Origin: Clostridia bacterium
Lineage (GTDB): Bacteria > Bacillota > Clostridia > Lachnospirales > Anaerotignaceae
Assembly (NCBI GenBank): GCA_022651385.1
Contig: JALCQR010000011.1
Coordinates: 1 to 64,000, forward strand
Direction: 5' to 3'
Length of the DNA: 64,000 nt
The notes beneath the pieces are model-generated. The model worked only from the letters and a program-made list of their open reading frames with translations. It was not told the origin of the DNA and searched no databases. A program made the translations under genes and the position numbers. This document shows, piece after piece, positions 8,786 through 15,911 of this stretch. Position 1 is the first letter of the stretch. Each line of letters starts with the position of its first letter.

Positions 8786-10249
8786 ATGGAAGTCAGAACA
8801 CGATTTGCTCCAAGTCCGACAGGATATATGCATATCGGAAATTTAAGAACAGCTCTTTATGAATATCTTATCGCAAAAAGCCAAGGCGGTAAATTTATAC
8901 TGCGTATCGAGGATACCGACCAAGAACGTTTTGTTGAAGGTGCCGTTGATATAATCTATAACACACTTAAACTCACAGGTCTTGAACATGATGAAGGACC
9001 CGATAAAGACGGCGGATACGGACCATATGTCCAGAGTGAAAGAATGAAATTGGGAATTTATATGAAATACGCTCTCGAGCTTGTAAAAAATGGCAATGCT
9101 TATTACTGCTTTTGTACAAAAGAGCGTCTTGACTCTTTAAAGGAAGCAAACGCAGAAGGCGAATCTTTTGCAAAATATGACCGTCATTGCCTTTCTCTTT
9201 CAAAAGAAGAAGTTGAAAATAACCTTAAAAGCGGTATGCCGTATGTAATACGTCAGAAAATGCCTATAGAAGGCACTACAACATTTACCGACGCCGTATA
9301 CGGCAGTATAACAGTTGAAAACAGCGAACTCGATGACCAGATACTTATAAAATCAGACGGTATGCCGACATATAATTTTGCCAATGTAGTAGATGACCAC
9401 CTGATGAATATAACACATGTTGTAAGAGGCAGCGAGTATCTTTCATCAACACCGAAATATAACCTTCTTTATGACGCTTTCGGCTGGAAAGCACCGCAGT
9501 ATATACACCTTCCGCCTGTAATGAAAGACCAGCATCATAAACTTTCAAAAAGGAACGGAGATGCTTCATTTGAGGACTTGCTAAAAAAAGGCTTTATAGC
9601 CGAGGCAGTGCTTAATTATATAGCTCTTTTGGGCTGGAGCCCGTCGGATAATACAGAGATATTTACGCTTTCAGAACTACGTGATAAATTCAATATTTCA
9701 GGCTTAAGCAAATCACCTGCAATATTTGATATGGCAAAGCTTAGGTGGATGAACGGCGAATATATAAAAAATATGGATGAAAAAACATATCTTGACCATA
9801 CACTTTCATCAGTTGAGAAAGCGTTGTCCGGAAAAAACTTAAACTGTAAAAAGATTGCACTTCTTTTGCAGAAACGTATTGAAACCCTTGACGATATACC
9901 TGAAATGATTAAGTTTTTCGGAGAGCTTCCGGAGTATGAAACAGACTTATACGTTCATAAAAAGATGAAAACTACAAAAGAAATATCACTTTCAAGCCTT
10001 AAAGAGTCTCTTACTGCTTTGGAAAGTATTTCCGACTGGAATGAAGATGTAATACAGGATACATTAATGTCGCTTGTCAGTAAGCTGGGAATTAAAAACG
10101 GCCAGCTTTTCTGGCCAGTAAGAACAGCTCTTTCGGGCCAGCCTACATCCCCGGGAGGAGCAATGGAGCTTGCGGATATACTCGGTAAAGATGAATCAAT
10201 AAGAAGAATTAAAGTAGGAATTCAAATGCTTGAAAAAGAGCTCGCATAG
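8786..10249 (+). CDS. gltX: Glutamyl-tRNA synthetase
   Basis: This class I synthetase charges tRNA-Glu in the cytoplasm. The HIGH motif is HIGN at residues 16-19 after FAPSPTGYM, and the KMSKS equivalent is KLSKR at 252-256, typical of GluRS. An in-frame ATG at 8768 exists, but the AAAGGAAG ribosome site lies between it and the ATG at 8786, so 8786 is chosen (487 residues). A strong terminator follows at 10506-10534, after an intervening dispersed repeat. Confidence 0.95.
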   Translation: MEVRTRFAPSPTGYMHIGNLRTALYEYLIAKSQGGKFILRIEDTDQERFVEGAVDIIYNTLKLTGLEHDEGPDKDGGYGPYVQSERMKLGIYMKYALELVKNGNAYYCFCTKERLDSLKEANAEGESFAKYDRHCLSLSKEEVENNLKSGMPYVIRQKMPIEGTTTFTDAVYGSITVENSELDDQILIKSDGMPTYNFANVVDDHLMNITHVVRGSEYLSSTPKYNLLYDAFGWKAPQYIHLPPVMKDQHHKLSKRNGDASFEDLLKKGFIAEAVLNYIALLGWSPSDNTEIFTLSELRDKFNISGLSKSPAIFDMAKLRWMNGEYIKNMDEKTYLDHTLSSVEKALSGKNLNCKKIALLLQKRIETLDDIPEMIKFFGELPEYETDLYVHKKMKTTKEISLSSLKESLTALESISDWNEDVIQDTLMSLVSKLGIKNGQLFWPVRTALSGQPTSPGGAMELADILGKDESIRRIKVGIQMLEKELA

Positions 10250-10332
10250 CTTTTCGGGTTGACGCCGAAGGCACAATAAAGTTTAGAGCCGCGTTTTTAA
10301 GTACCGCAAAGATATGCGGACGCCAAAGTCGG

Positions 10333-10477
10333 ATTTTGCTTTGCAAAATTACTGACAATATGGGCGGTCAAGGTATTGGGATGAAATCCCAAGGTCTTAA
10401 ACCTTTGGTGGCTCTGCCCCCGACACCCCTGCAAGCCTTTGAAAAGGCTTGACCTAAACTTTAATAGGCTTCGCCCC
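10333..10477 (+). repeat. Dispersed intergenic repeat, copy R2 (left flank of toxin locus)
   Basis: The core at about 10410-10477 (CTCTGCCCC, then CTGCAAGCCTTTGAAAAGG, CCTAAACTTT, GGCTTCGCC) matches R1 and the inverted R3. The 5' part differs but still begins with a hairpin, ATTTTGC-ttt-GCAAAAT (10333-10349). The 378-bp gap between gltX and the toxin gene holds this repeat, the gltX terminator and the toxin ribosome site, and nothing else that I can recognise. Confidence 0.65.
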
Positions 10478-10505
10478 AAAACTTATAACTTTTTCAGCAA
10501 TCTAT

Positions 10506-10534
10506 GACACACCACAACCGGTGTGTCTTTTTTT
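10506..10534 (+). terminator. Intrinsic terminator downstream of gltX
   Basis: A perfect 8-bp stem, GACACACC / GGTGTGTC, surrounds a 6-base loop and is followed by seven T residues. Confidence 0.85.
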
Positions 10535-10627
10535 ATGTTTCTTTTTGAAAATGGGTAACGCAACACAGGTTAAAACGCTGTAGTTTTAAAGTGTTTATTA
10601 TTCAGAAACTATTAAGGAGGTCATTTT

Positions 10628-12102
10628 ATGTCAACAAAAAGAGCAGAAGAACTTAAAGACAACAGCGGATACACATTGGGTACAGCCGAGTATTTCAGAA
10701 AAATTAATGAAACCACGGTTTTCCATTACCTTCAGAAAAAGAAAGCTGTAATTATTATCAATTTATAAAAAATGCTGCAAATAGAATTCCGGGATGTGCT
10801 TCCGAAATTTTATCGGATTTAAAAAACTATCAGTTTTGTTTGTCTTTCGTGCCGTCTAAAAAGAGAGAAAAATTAAAAAGTTTTGTAATGTCACTTTATA
10901 GCTTTTGCAGTCTGGCCGGCAGTTCTCCGTCCGGCTGCAGTAAATGCAAATCATTTCTTGAACTTAGTGAAAGTTCTACTAAAAGATTAAGCAGAGCGTC
11001 AGAAAGCGACATTGACAAAGCAGTAAATGTCATGTATAATGGAGGCAAAGTGAACATTTGTTCTTGGGACAGACTGCGGCTTATTGAAAAAGCATACAGC
11101 AGCGGCATAATCTGGACAGCAGGCAATGACTTGAAAAAATTATCTTATATCAAGGAAGTTATGGGAAATCATGACCAAAAATTCCTCGGCGATGTTTATC
11201 ATAAATACATCTACAAACGTAAAAATTCCGAAAAACTTATAGGCACAAACCGCAGGGATATATTTTCGGATGATTATATTAAGGAATATGAAAAAAGAAT
11301 ATTTGGCACTGAATTAAGCTGGTTCATGTCGAACTTCGATTATCTGGGTTTTTATAAAGAAAAGCTTAAGTATGTCATAAAGAAAATGATTACCGATATC
11401 GGTTCAAAAATAAATAAACAATGCTTTTGGATAAGAGCAGAAAACGCAAAGCGAATGAAAGACGCTGCGGCAAGTATAGAAAAATGCGGCATAAGCTCTG
11501 CAAACTTATATGATGTACTTAAAAACTTTGAACTTACCGATGTAACCGATAAGCTTATGAAAATTTTAAGAGAGGCAAAAAGAGATGGAAAAAGTCTTAA
11601 GGCAAAGTATCCAAATGCTTTCAGTAATCCAGCTAGATGTCAATTTAAATATTCAGTATTTTTGTCAACATCAGTAGGTTTAAAACAAATTTCAGACACA
11701 ATTTCATTATTGTATGAATTCGCAAACCTTGTCGGAGATGGCTGTAAATACGATATTAAAAGAAAATCTGGTTGGCAGTATGACTTACAATATTATTTTG
11801 ATGGTATGATTCTTGACTACGATGACCCCGGAAATATTGTATATGGTGTTATAGCAAAAGCTGCAGGAATTTCTGAATTTGTTTCTCATGCAGGTGCCGG
11901 AGCCGTAAATTTATATGACGCAATTTATACTAAAGAATATAAAAAAATACTTTCACAGGCATTCAAATCAGGTGATATGCCTGAAAATGACACAGCCGAA
12001 AAAGCATTTTTAAAGGAACTTACATTTTTTAAAACAGATTTTGATGATAAAAGAGATTATCAAGCCATAGAATTAGGTTTTCGTTATTATTATAAAGTGT
12101 AA
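10628..12102 (+). CDS. Polymorphic toxin with C-terminal Ntox44-type domain, apparent frameshift near the N-terminus
   Basis: An ATG at 10628 with a strong AAGGAGG site opens a 46-codon frame that closes at 10768. A second frame, open through that point, continues to 12102. Adding one A to the A5 run at 10736-10740 joins them into one protein of about 491 residues. The N-terminal half is unrecognised: no signal peptide, LXG or WXG signature is seen. The C-terminal ~110 residues (SGWQYDLQ, DDPGNIVYG, KAAGISEF, DDKRDYQ) resemble polymorphic toxin type 44 (Ntox44), whose chemistry I cannot state. Six small membrane-protein paralogues follow. The A-run shift could be a sequencing error, a switch or real inactivation; the later frame alone gives 420 residues from ATG 10840. 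Confidence 0.7.
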
Positions 12103-12194
12103 ATGTTTTTTTCTTTATTCTGAACTATAAGGAAAATTATTAATTTCAGAAAAATATATTTTATATTTTTGTTTAGAGAATTGAGGGCATAAAT

Positions 12195-12587
12195 ATGAAA
12201 AAAGTATTAAAGTTTTTAGATGATTTCTATCCTGCTTTGATTTTAATTGCTCTTTTTGCTTGTTATGAATATTCGATGTTTCACTTTTTGATTAATATAC
12301 TTATAGGAATATTTAACAATACAGTTGAAAGAAATGAATCATCTTTAACTTTTGCTGGAACGATTAAATGGACAATTCGTTTTTGTATTATAAAATCATT
12401 TGAATATACATTACACGGTCATATAATTCCATTTATAATTTTATTCGTTCAAAGAAAAATGGCAAAATATTATCCTGCTTTTAATAAAAAAGTATTTATA
12501 ATTCTCTGTATAGTAACATTAATCTCATTAATACTTGTTTTCTGTATTCGTCTATATGCTAATTTATGGGGAAATTATATTATTTAA
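12195..12587 (+). CDS. Putative immunity membrane protein A of the toxin locus
   Basis: The 130-residue protein has three hydrophobic segments (about 12-45, 62-90, 99-122). Family landmarks shared with copies B-F are FYPALILIAL near the start, IFNNTVER (about 40-47), FNKKVF (about 97) and CIRLYANLW near the end. The start is ATG preceded by GAGGGC at a standard distance. It lies 92 bp behind the Ntox44 toxin. Position, small size and multiplication beside a toxin suggest an immunity role; this is inference. I do not recognise it as a named immunity family. Confidence 0.6.
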   Translation: MKKVLKFLDDFYPALILIALFACYEYSMFHFLINILIGIFNNTVERNESSLTFAGTIKWTIRFCIIKSFEYTLHGHIIPFIILFVQRKMAKYYPAFNKKVFIILCIVTLISLILVFCIRLYANLWGNYII

Positions 12588-12613
12588 TAGCTCAGGAAAT
12601 TGAGGGCATAAAA

Positions 12614-12994
12614 ATGAAAAGAGTTTTAAAAATTATAGAAGAGAACTACCCTGCTTTTGTTTTAATCATCCTTTTTTCACTTTATGAATATTGGCTTATG
12701 CATTGGGCCATATATTCTATTACAGTAATATTTAATAACACGATTGAAAGGCCATATCAAATAGATTCAGTTTCGGATAGAATTAATTATTGTGTTTTTT
12801 CAACAATTATACACATTGTAATTTATCATATGCCTCAATTTATATTCATTTTAATAACGAAATATTTAGCAAAATGTTCTCCGCCTTTTAATAAAAAGGT
12901 ATTTATAACCATGTGCATAGCTACGATAGTTTCAATGATAATCATTTTTTGTCTTCGTCTTTACGGTGATTTTTGGCTGTTCAGAGTTATATAA
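12614..12994 (+). CDS. Putative immunity membrane protein B
   Basis: This is a 126-residue paralogue of the second subtype (EENYPAFVLI, YEYWLMH, IFNNTIERPYQ, FNKKVF, CLRLYGDFWLFRVI). An upstream in-frame ATG at 12566 overlaps gene A, but ATG 12614 has the GAGGGC ribosome site shared across the array. It most resembles copy F and partly D (shared PYQ and ERP segment). It has three predicted membrane segments. Role inferred from context. Confidence 0.58.
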   Translation: MKRVLKIIEENYPAFVLIILFSLYEYWLMHWAIYSITVIFNNTIERPYQIDSVSDRINYCVFSTIIHIVIYHMPQFIFILITKYLAKCSPPFNKKVFITMCIATIVSMIIIFCLRLYGDFWLFRVI

Positions 12995-13041
12995 AAAAGG
13001 CCCTAAACTATAGCTCTTTTGTTAAAGAATAGAGGCATAAA

Positions 13042-13503
13042 ATGAAAAAAGTCTTAAAGTTTTTAGATGATTTCTATCCTGCTTTGATTTTAATTGCTCT
13101 TTTTGCTTGTTATGAATATTCGATGATTCACTTTTTGATTAATGTAATTATAGGAATATTTAATAATACAATTGAAAGGTCTTCATCTCCATTTACTTAC
13201 TCTGGAACAATTCAATGGAAAATTCATTTTTGTATTATAAAGTCAATTGAATATTCATTACATGGTCATATAATTCCATTTATAATTTTATTTATTCTCG
13301 GACATATGTCAAAACATTCTCCGACTTTTAATAAAAAAGCATTTAAAACTTTGTGTATAGTTACGGTAGTATCATTAATACTTGTTTTCTGCCTTCGTCT
13401 TTACGGTGATTTTTGGTGGGTTAAAGTTATACAAACCAAAAATTCCTCGGCGATGTTTATCATAAATACATCTACAAACGTAAAAATTCCGAAAAACTTA
13501 TAG
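13042..13503 (+). CDS. Putative immunity membrane protein C, with a chimeric C-terminal tail
   Basis: Residues 1-130 closely follow copy A (FLDDFYPALILIALFACYEYS, with only a few changes early on) and especially the decayed copy E. The native end should be KVIQTKNS-stop as in E. Here the frame instead reads through into DNA copied from the toxin gene at 13433-13446, adding about 20 unrelated residues (SAMFIINTSTNVKIPKNL). The GAGG site and ATG at 13042 are normal. It may still work, because the tail lies after the last membrane segment. Confidence 0.6.
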   Translation: MKKVLKFLDDFYPALILIALFACYEYSMIHFLINVIIGIFNNTIERSSSPFTYSGTIQWKIHFCIIKSIEYSLHGHIIPFIILFILGHMSKHSPTFNKKAFKTLCIVTVVSLILVFCLRLYGDFWWVKVIQTKNSSAMFIINTSTNVKIPKNL

Positions 13504-14363
13504 GCACAAACCGCAGGGATATATTTTCGGACGACTATATTAAGGAATACGAAAAAAGAATATTTGGCACTGAATTAAGCTGGTTTATGTCGAACTTTGA
13601 TTATCTGGGTTTTTATAAAGAAAAGCTTAAGTATGTTATTAAGAAAATGATTACTGATATCGGTTCAAAAATAAATAAACAATGCTTTTGGATAAGAGCA
13701 GAAAATGCGAAGCGAATGAAAGACGCTGCGGCAAGTATAGAAAAATGCGGCATAAGCTCTGCAAACTTATATGATGTACTTAAAAACTTTGAACTTACCG
13801 ATGTAACCGATAAGCTTATGAAAATTTTAAGAGAGGCAAAAAGAGATGGAAAAAGTCTTAAGGCAAAGTATCCAAATGCTTTCAGTAATCCAGCTAGATG
13901 TCAATTTAAATATTCAGTATTTTTGTCAACATCAGTAGGTTTAAAACAAATTTCAGACACAATTTCATTATTGTATGAATTCGCAAACCTTGTCGGAGAT
14001 GGCTGTAAATACGATATTAAAAGAAAATCTGGTTGGCAGTATGACTTACAATATTATTTTGATGGTATGATTCTTGACTACGATGACCCCGGAAATATTG
14101 TATATGGTGTTATAGCAAAAGCTGCAGGAATTTCTGAATTTGTTTCTCATGCAGGTGCCGGAGCCGTAAATTTATATGACGCAATTTATACTAAAGAATA
14201 TAAAAAAATACTTTCACAGGCATTCAAATCAGGAAGCTTACCTGACAATGAAATTGCTGAAGAGGCATTTATTAAAGAACTTCCATATTTGAAAACATAT
14301 TTTGACGATAAAAGAGATTTTAAAATGATAAACTTGGGATTTAGTTATTATAATAAAATATAA
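13434..14363 (+). pseudogene. Orphan Ntox44 toxin C-terminal cassette (N-terminus missing)
   Basis: This frame is homologous to the toxin at 10628-12102 from its FLGDVYHKYIYKRK segment to the end but lacks the first ~190 residues. The frame is open from 13425 with no start codon until ATG 13587 (MSNFDYLGF), which has no ribosome site. By eye it is identical to the first copy over 13710-14233 at the nucleotide level. It then switches to a diverged tail (SLPDNEIAEEAFIKELPYL versus DMPENDTAEKAFLKELTFF). It resembles the orphan toxin cassettes kept behind full polymorphic toxins as donors for tail exchange. It overlaps the 3' end of immunity gene C in another frame. Confidence 0.7.
13710..14233 (+). 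repeat. 524-bp direct repeat of the toxin gene (matches 11449-11972)
   Basis: The two segments show no difference by eye over 524 bp, at a constant offset of 2261 bp. They diverge by scattered substitutions before 11449/13710 and almost completely in the final ~45 codons after 11972/14233. The pattern fits recent duplication or gene conversion bounded by a variable tail. Confidence 0.8.
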
Positions 14364-14423
14364 TTTGCTTTTGTCTTTAAGGTTATGTAATTTTGTTTTT
14401 TACTCAGAGAATTGAGGCATAAA

Positions 14424-14810
14424 ATGAAAAAAATATTAAAGTTTTTAGATAATTACTATCCTACTTTGATTTTAATTGCTTTTTGGTTTTACTATGAAAA
14501 TTGGCTTTTATTTAATCATGGTGTAATAAGTTCAGTTATAGGAATATTTAATAACACGATTGAAAGACCATATCAAACAGATACAGTATCAGGAGGAATT
14601 TATTATTGCATTTTTTTTGCAGTATTAAAGACAGTAGTAAACCATATACCTGCTTTTTTTACAGTATTTATTATTAAATACATAGCAAAGTCATTTCCGG
14701 CTTTTAACAAAAAAGCATTTATTATTTTATTCATAGCAACGGTAGTATCTTTTATCCTTGTTTTTTGCCTTGGCCTTTATTGTGAGTTGTGGTGGAACAG
14801 AGTTATATAA
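14424..14810 (+). CDS. Putative immunity membrane protein D
   Basis: The 128-residue paralogue has the same landmarks (FLDNYYPTLILIAFW, NWLLFNHG, IFNNTIERPYQ, FNKKAF, CLGLYCELWWNRVI). It combines an A/C-like N-terminus with a B-like middle. ATG 14424 follows GAGGCATAAA; the TTG at 14412 lies inside that ribosome site and is rejected. It is the first gene after the orphan toxin cassette, mirroring gene A after the full toxin, and so is the likely partner of the second toxin tail. Confidence 0.58.
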   Translation: MKKILKFLDNYYPTLILIAFWFYYENWLLFNHGVISSVIGIFNNTIERPYQTDTVSGGIYYCIFFAVLKTVVNHIPAFFTVFIIKYIAKSFPAFNKKAFIILFIATVVSFILVFCLGLYCELWWNRVI

Positions 14811-14855
14811 AAAAGGCCCTAAACTATATGTTTTAGGTCGAATTGAGGTATAAAA

Positions 14856-15260
14856 ATGAAAAAAGTATTAAAGTTTTTAGATGATTTCTATCCTGCTTTA
14901 ATTAATTGCTCTTTTTGCTTGTTATGAATATTCGATGATTCACTTTTTGATTAATGTAATTATAGGAATATTTAATAATACAATTGAAAGGTCTTCATCT
15001 CCATTTACTTGCTCTGGAACAATTCAATGGAAAATTCACTTTTGTATTATAAAGTCAATTGAATATTCATTACATGGTCATATAATTCCATTTATAATTT
15101 TATTTATTCTCGGACATATGTCAAAACATTCTCCGACTTTTAATAAAAAAGCAATAAAACTTTGTTTATAGTTACGGTAGTATCATTAATACTTGTCTTC
15201 TGCCTTTGTCTTTACGGTGATTTTTGGTGGGTTAAAGTCATACAAACCAAAAATTCCTAA
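14856..15260 (+). pseudogene. Decayed immunity-like gene E
   Basis: This is a near-copy of gene C starting at ATG 14856 with a GAGG site. A 2-bp deletion (GCTTTAATTAATTGC here, GCTTTGATTTTAATTGC in C, near 14900) shifts the frame after about 15 codons. A further 1-bp deletion occurs near 15152 (GCAATAAAAC versus GCATTTAAAAC). It keeps the native family end QTKNS and stop at 15258-15260, which shows what gene C has lost. A hairpin follows immediately. Confidence 0.75.
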
Positions 15261-15282
15261 ACAATATGTTTTAGGGCTTTTT
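15256..15282 (+). terminator. Possible terminator after immunity copy E
   Basis: The short stem CCTAAA / TTTAGG with a loop of about 8 bases is followed by GGCTTTTT. Related but T-poor hairpin sequence (ggccctaaac...ttttaggtc) occurs at 14815-14839 between D and E. Weak stem. Confidence 0.4.
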
Positions 15283-15313
15283 AGTTAGAAAATTGAGGTT
15301 ATAAGTTATAAAA

Positions 15314-15697
15314 ATGAAAAGAATTTTTAAAATTTTTGAAGAAAACTACCCTGCTTTGGTTTTAATTACTCTTTGGGCTTTATATGAATATTGGTTAATA
15401 CACTTTTCTGTAAATCCAATAATAAGAATTTCCAATAATGCAATCGAGAAGCCATATCTATTTGATGAAACAGTTTCAGAACGAATTCATTATTGTATTA
15501 TGATGTCTTTTCTTAGCATAGTAATTTTTCATATTCCTCATTTTATAATTATATTAATCATGAGATATATTGCAAAATGTTCTATGCCTTTTAATAAAAA
15601 GGCATTAAAGATTTTATGCATAATTACAATAATATCAATGATATTTCTTTTCTTTGTCCGTCTCTATGCTGATTTGTGGCTGTTCAGAGTTATATAA
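15314..15697 (+). CDS. Putative immunity membrane protein F
   Basis: This 127-residue protein is the last member of the array and a B-type paralogue (FEENYPALVLITLW, YEYWLIHF, NNAIEKPY, FNKKALKIL, LYADLWLFRVI). The spacing between GAGG and ATG is longer here (GAGGTTATAAGTTATAAAA), so translation may be weaker. Downstream lies the inverted repeat copy R3, then the convergent hydratase gene. Confidence 0.58.
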   Translation: MKRIFKIFEENYPALVLITLWALYEYWLIHFSVNPIIRISNNAIEKPYLFDETVSERIHYCIMMSFLSIVIFHIPHFIIILIMRYIAKCSMPFNKKALKILCIITIISMIFLFFVRLYADLWLFRVI

Positions 15698-15723
15698 GCA
15701 AAAAACTTGAATATTTTACTCAA

Positions 15724-15863
15724 GGCTTTAGCTTATCAAAGTTTAGTTCAAACCTTTTTAAAGGCTTGCAGGGTTGGTGGGACAGAGTCCTGCCGGTTTT
15801 TATTACTTTTAAGCGCATTTTTAAAGGGCTAGGGGAGCTTTTTGCAAGTGAAAAAGCTCTCCT
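15724..15863 (-). repeat. Dispersed intergenic hairpin repeat, copy R3 (right flank of toxin locus, inverted)
   Basis: Read on the minus strand it has the same order as R1: an AGGAGAGCTTTTT / AAAAAGCTCCCCT hairpin with loop CACTTGC (15831-15863), a CTTTAAAAATG linker, AGGACTCTGTCCC, and the GCAAGCCTTTAAAAAGG core. The loop and core are conserved while the stem bases differ from R1 in a pairing-preserving way. It is opposite in orientation to R2, so the two bracket the toxin locus. Confidence 0.72.
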
Positions 15864-15911
15864 AAATTATTCTTTTGTGTAATTTTATTTTTTATATAGG
15901 TTTTTTCTACA

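Noticed and set aside
10628-11200. N-terminal half of the toxin as an LXG or WXG (type VII) secretion domain, or a secreted protein with signal peptide
   Set aside because: No LXG/WXG signature, long coiled coil or signal peptide is visible. The delivery route is unknown.
13434-13503. C-terminal extension of immunity protein C as a new functional domain
   Set aside because: The DNA is copied from the toxin gene and read out of frame; copy E shows the native end is QTKNS-stop.
15676-15882. Open frame of 68 codons after immunity gene F
   Set aside because: It overlaps gene F and the inverted repeat R3 and has no ribosome site.
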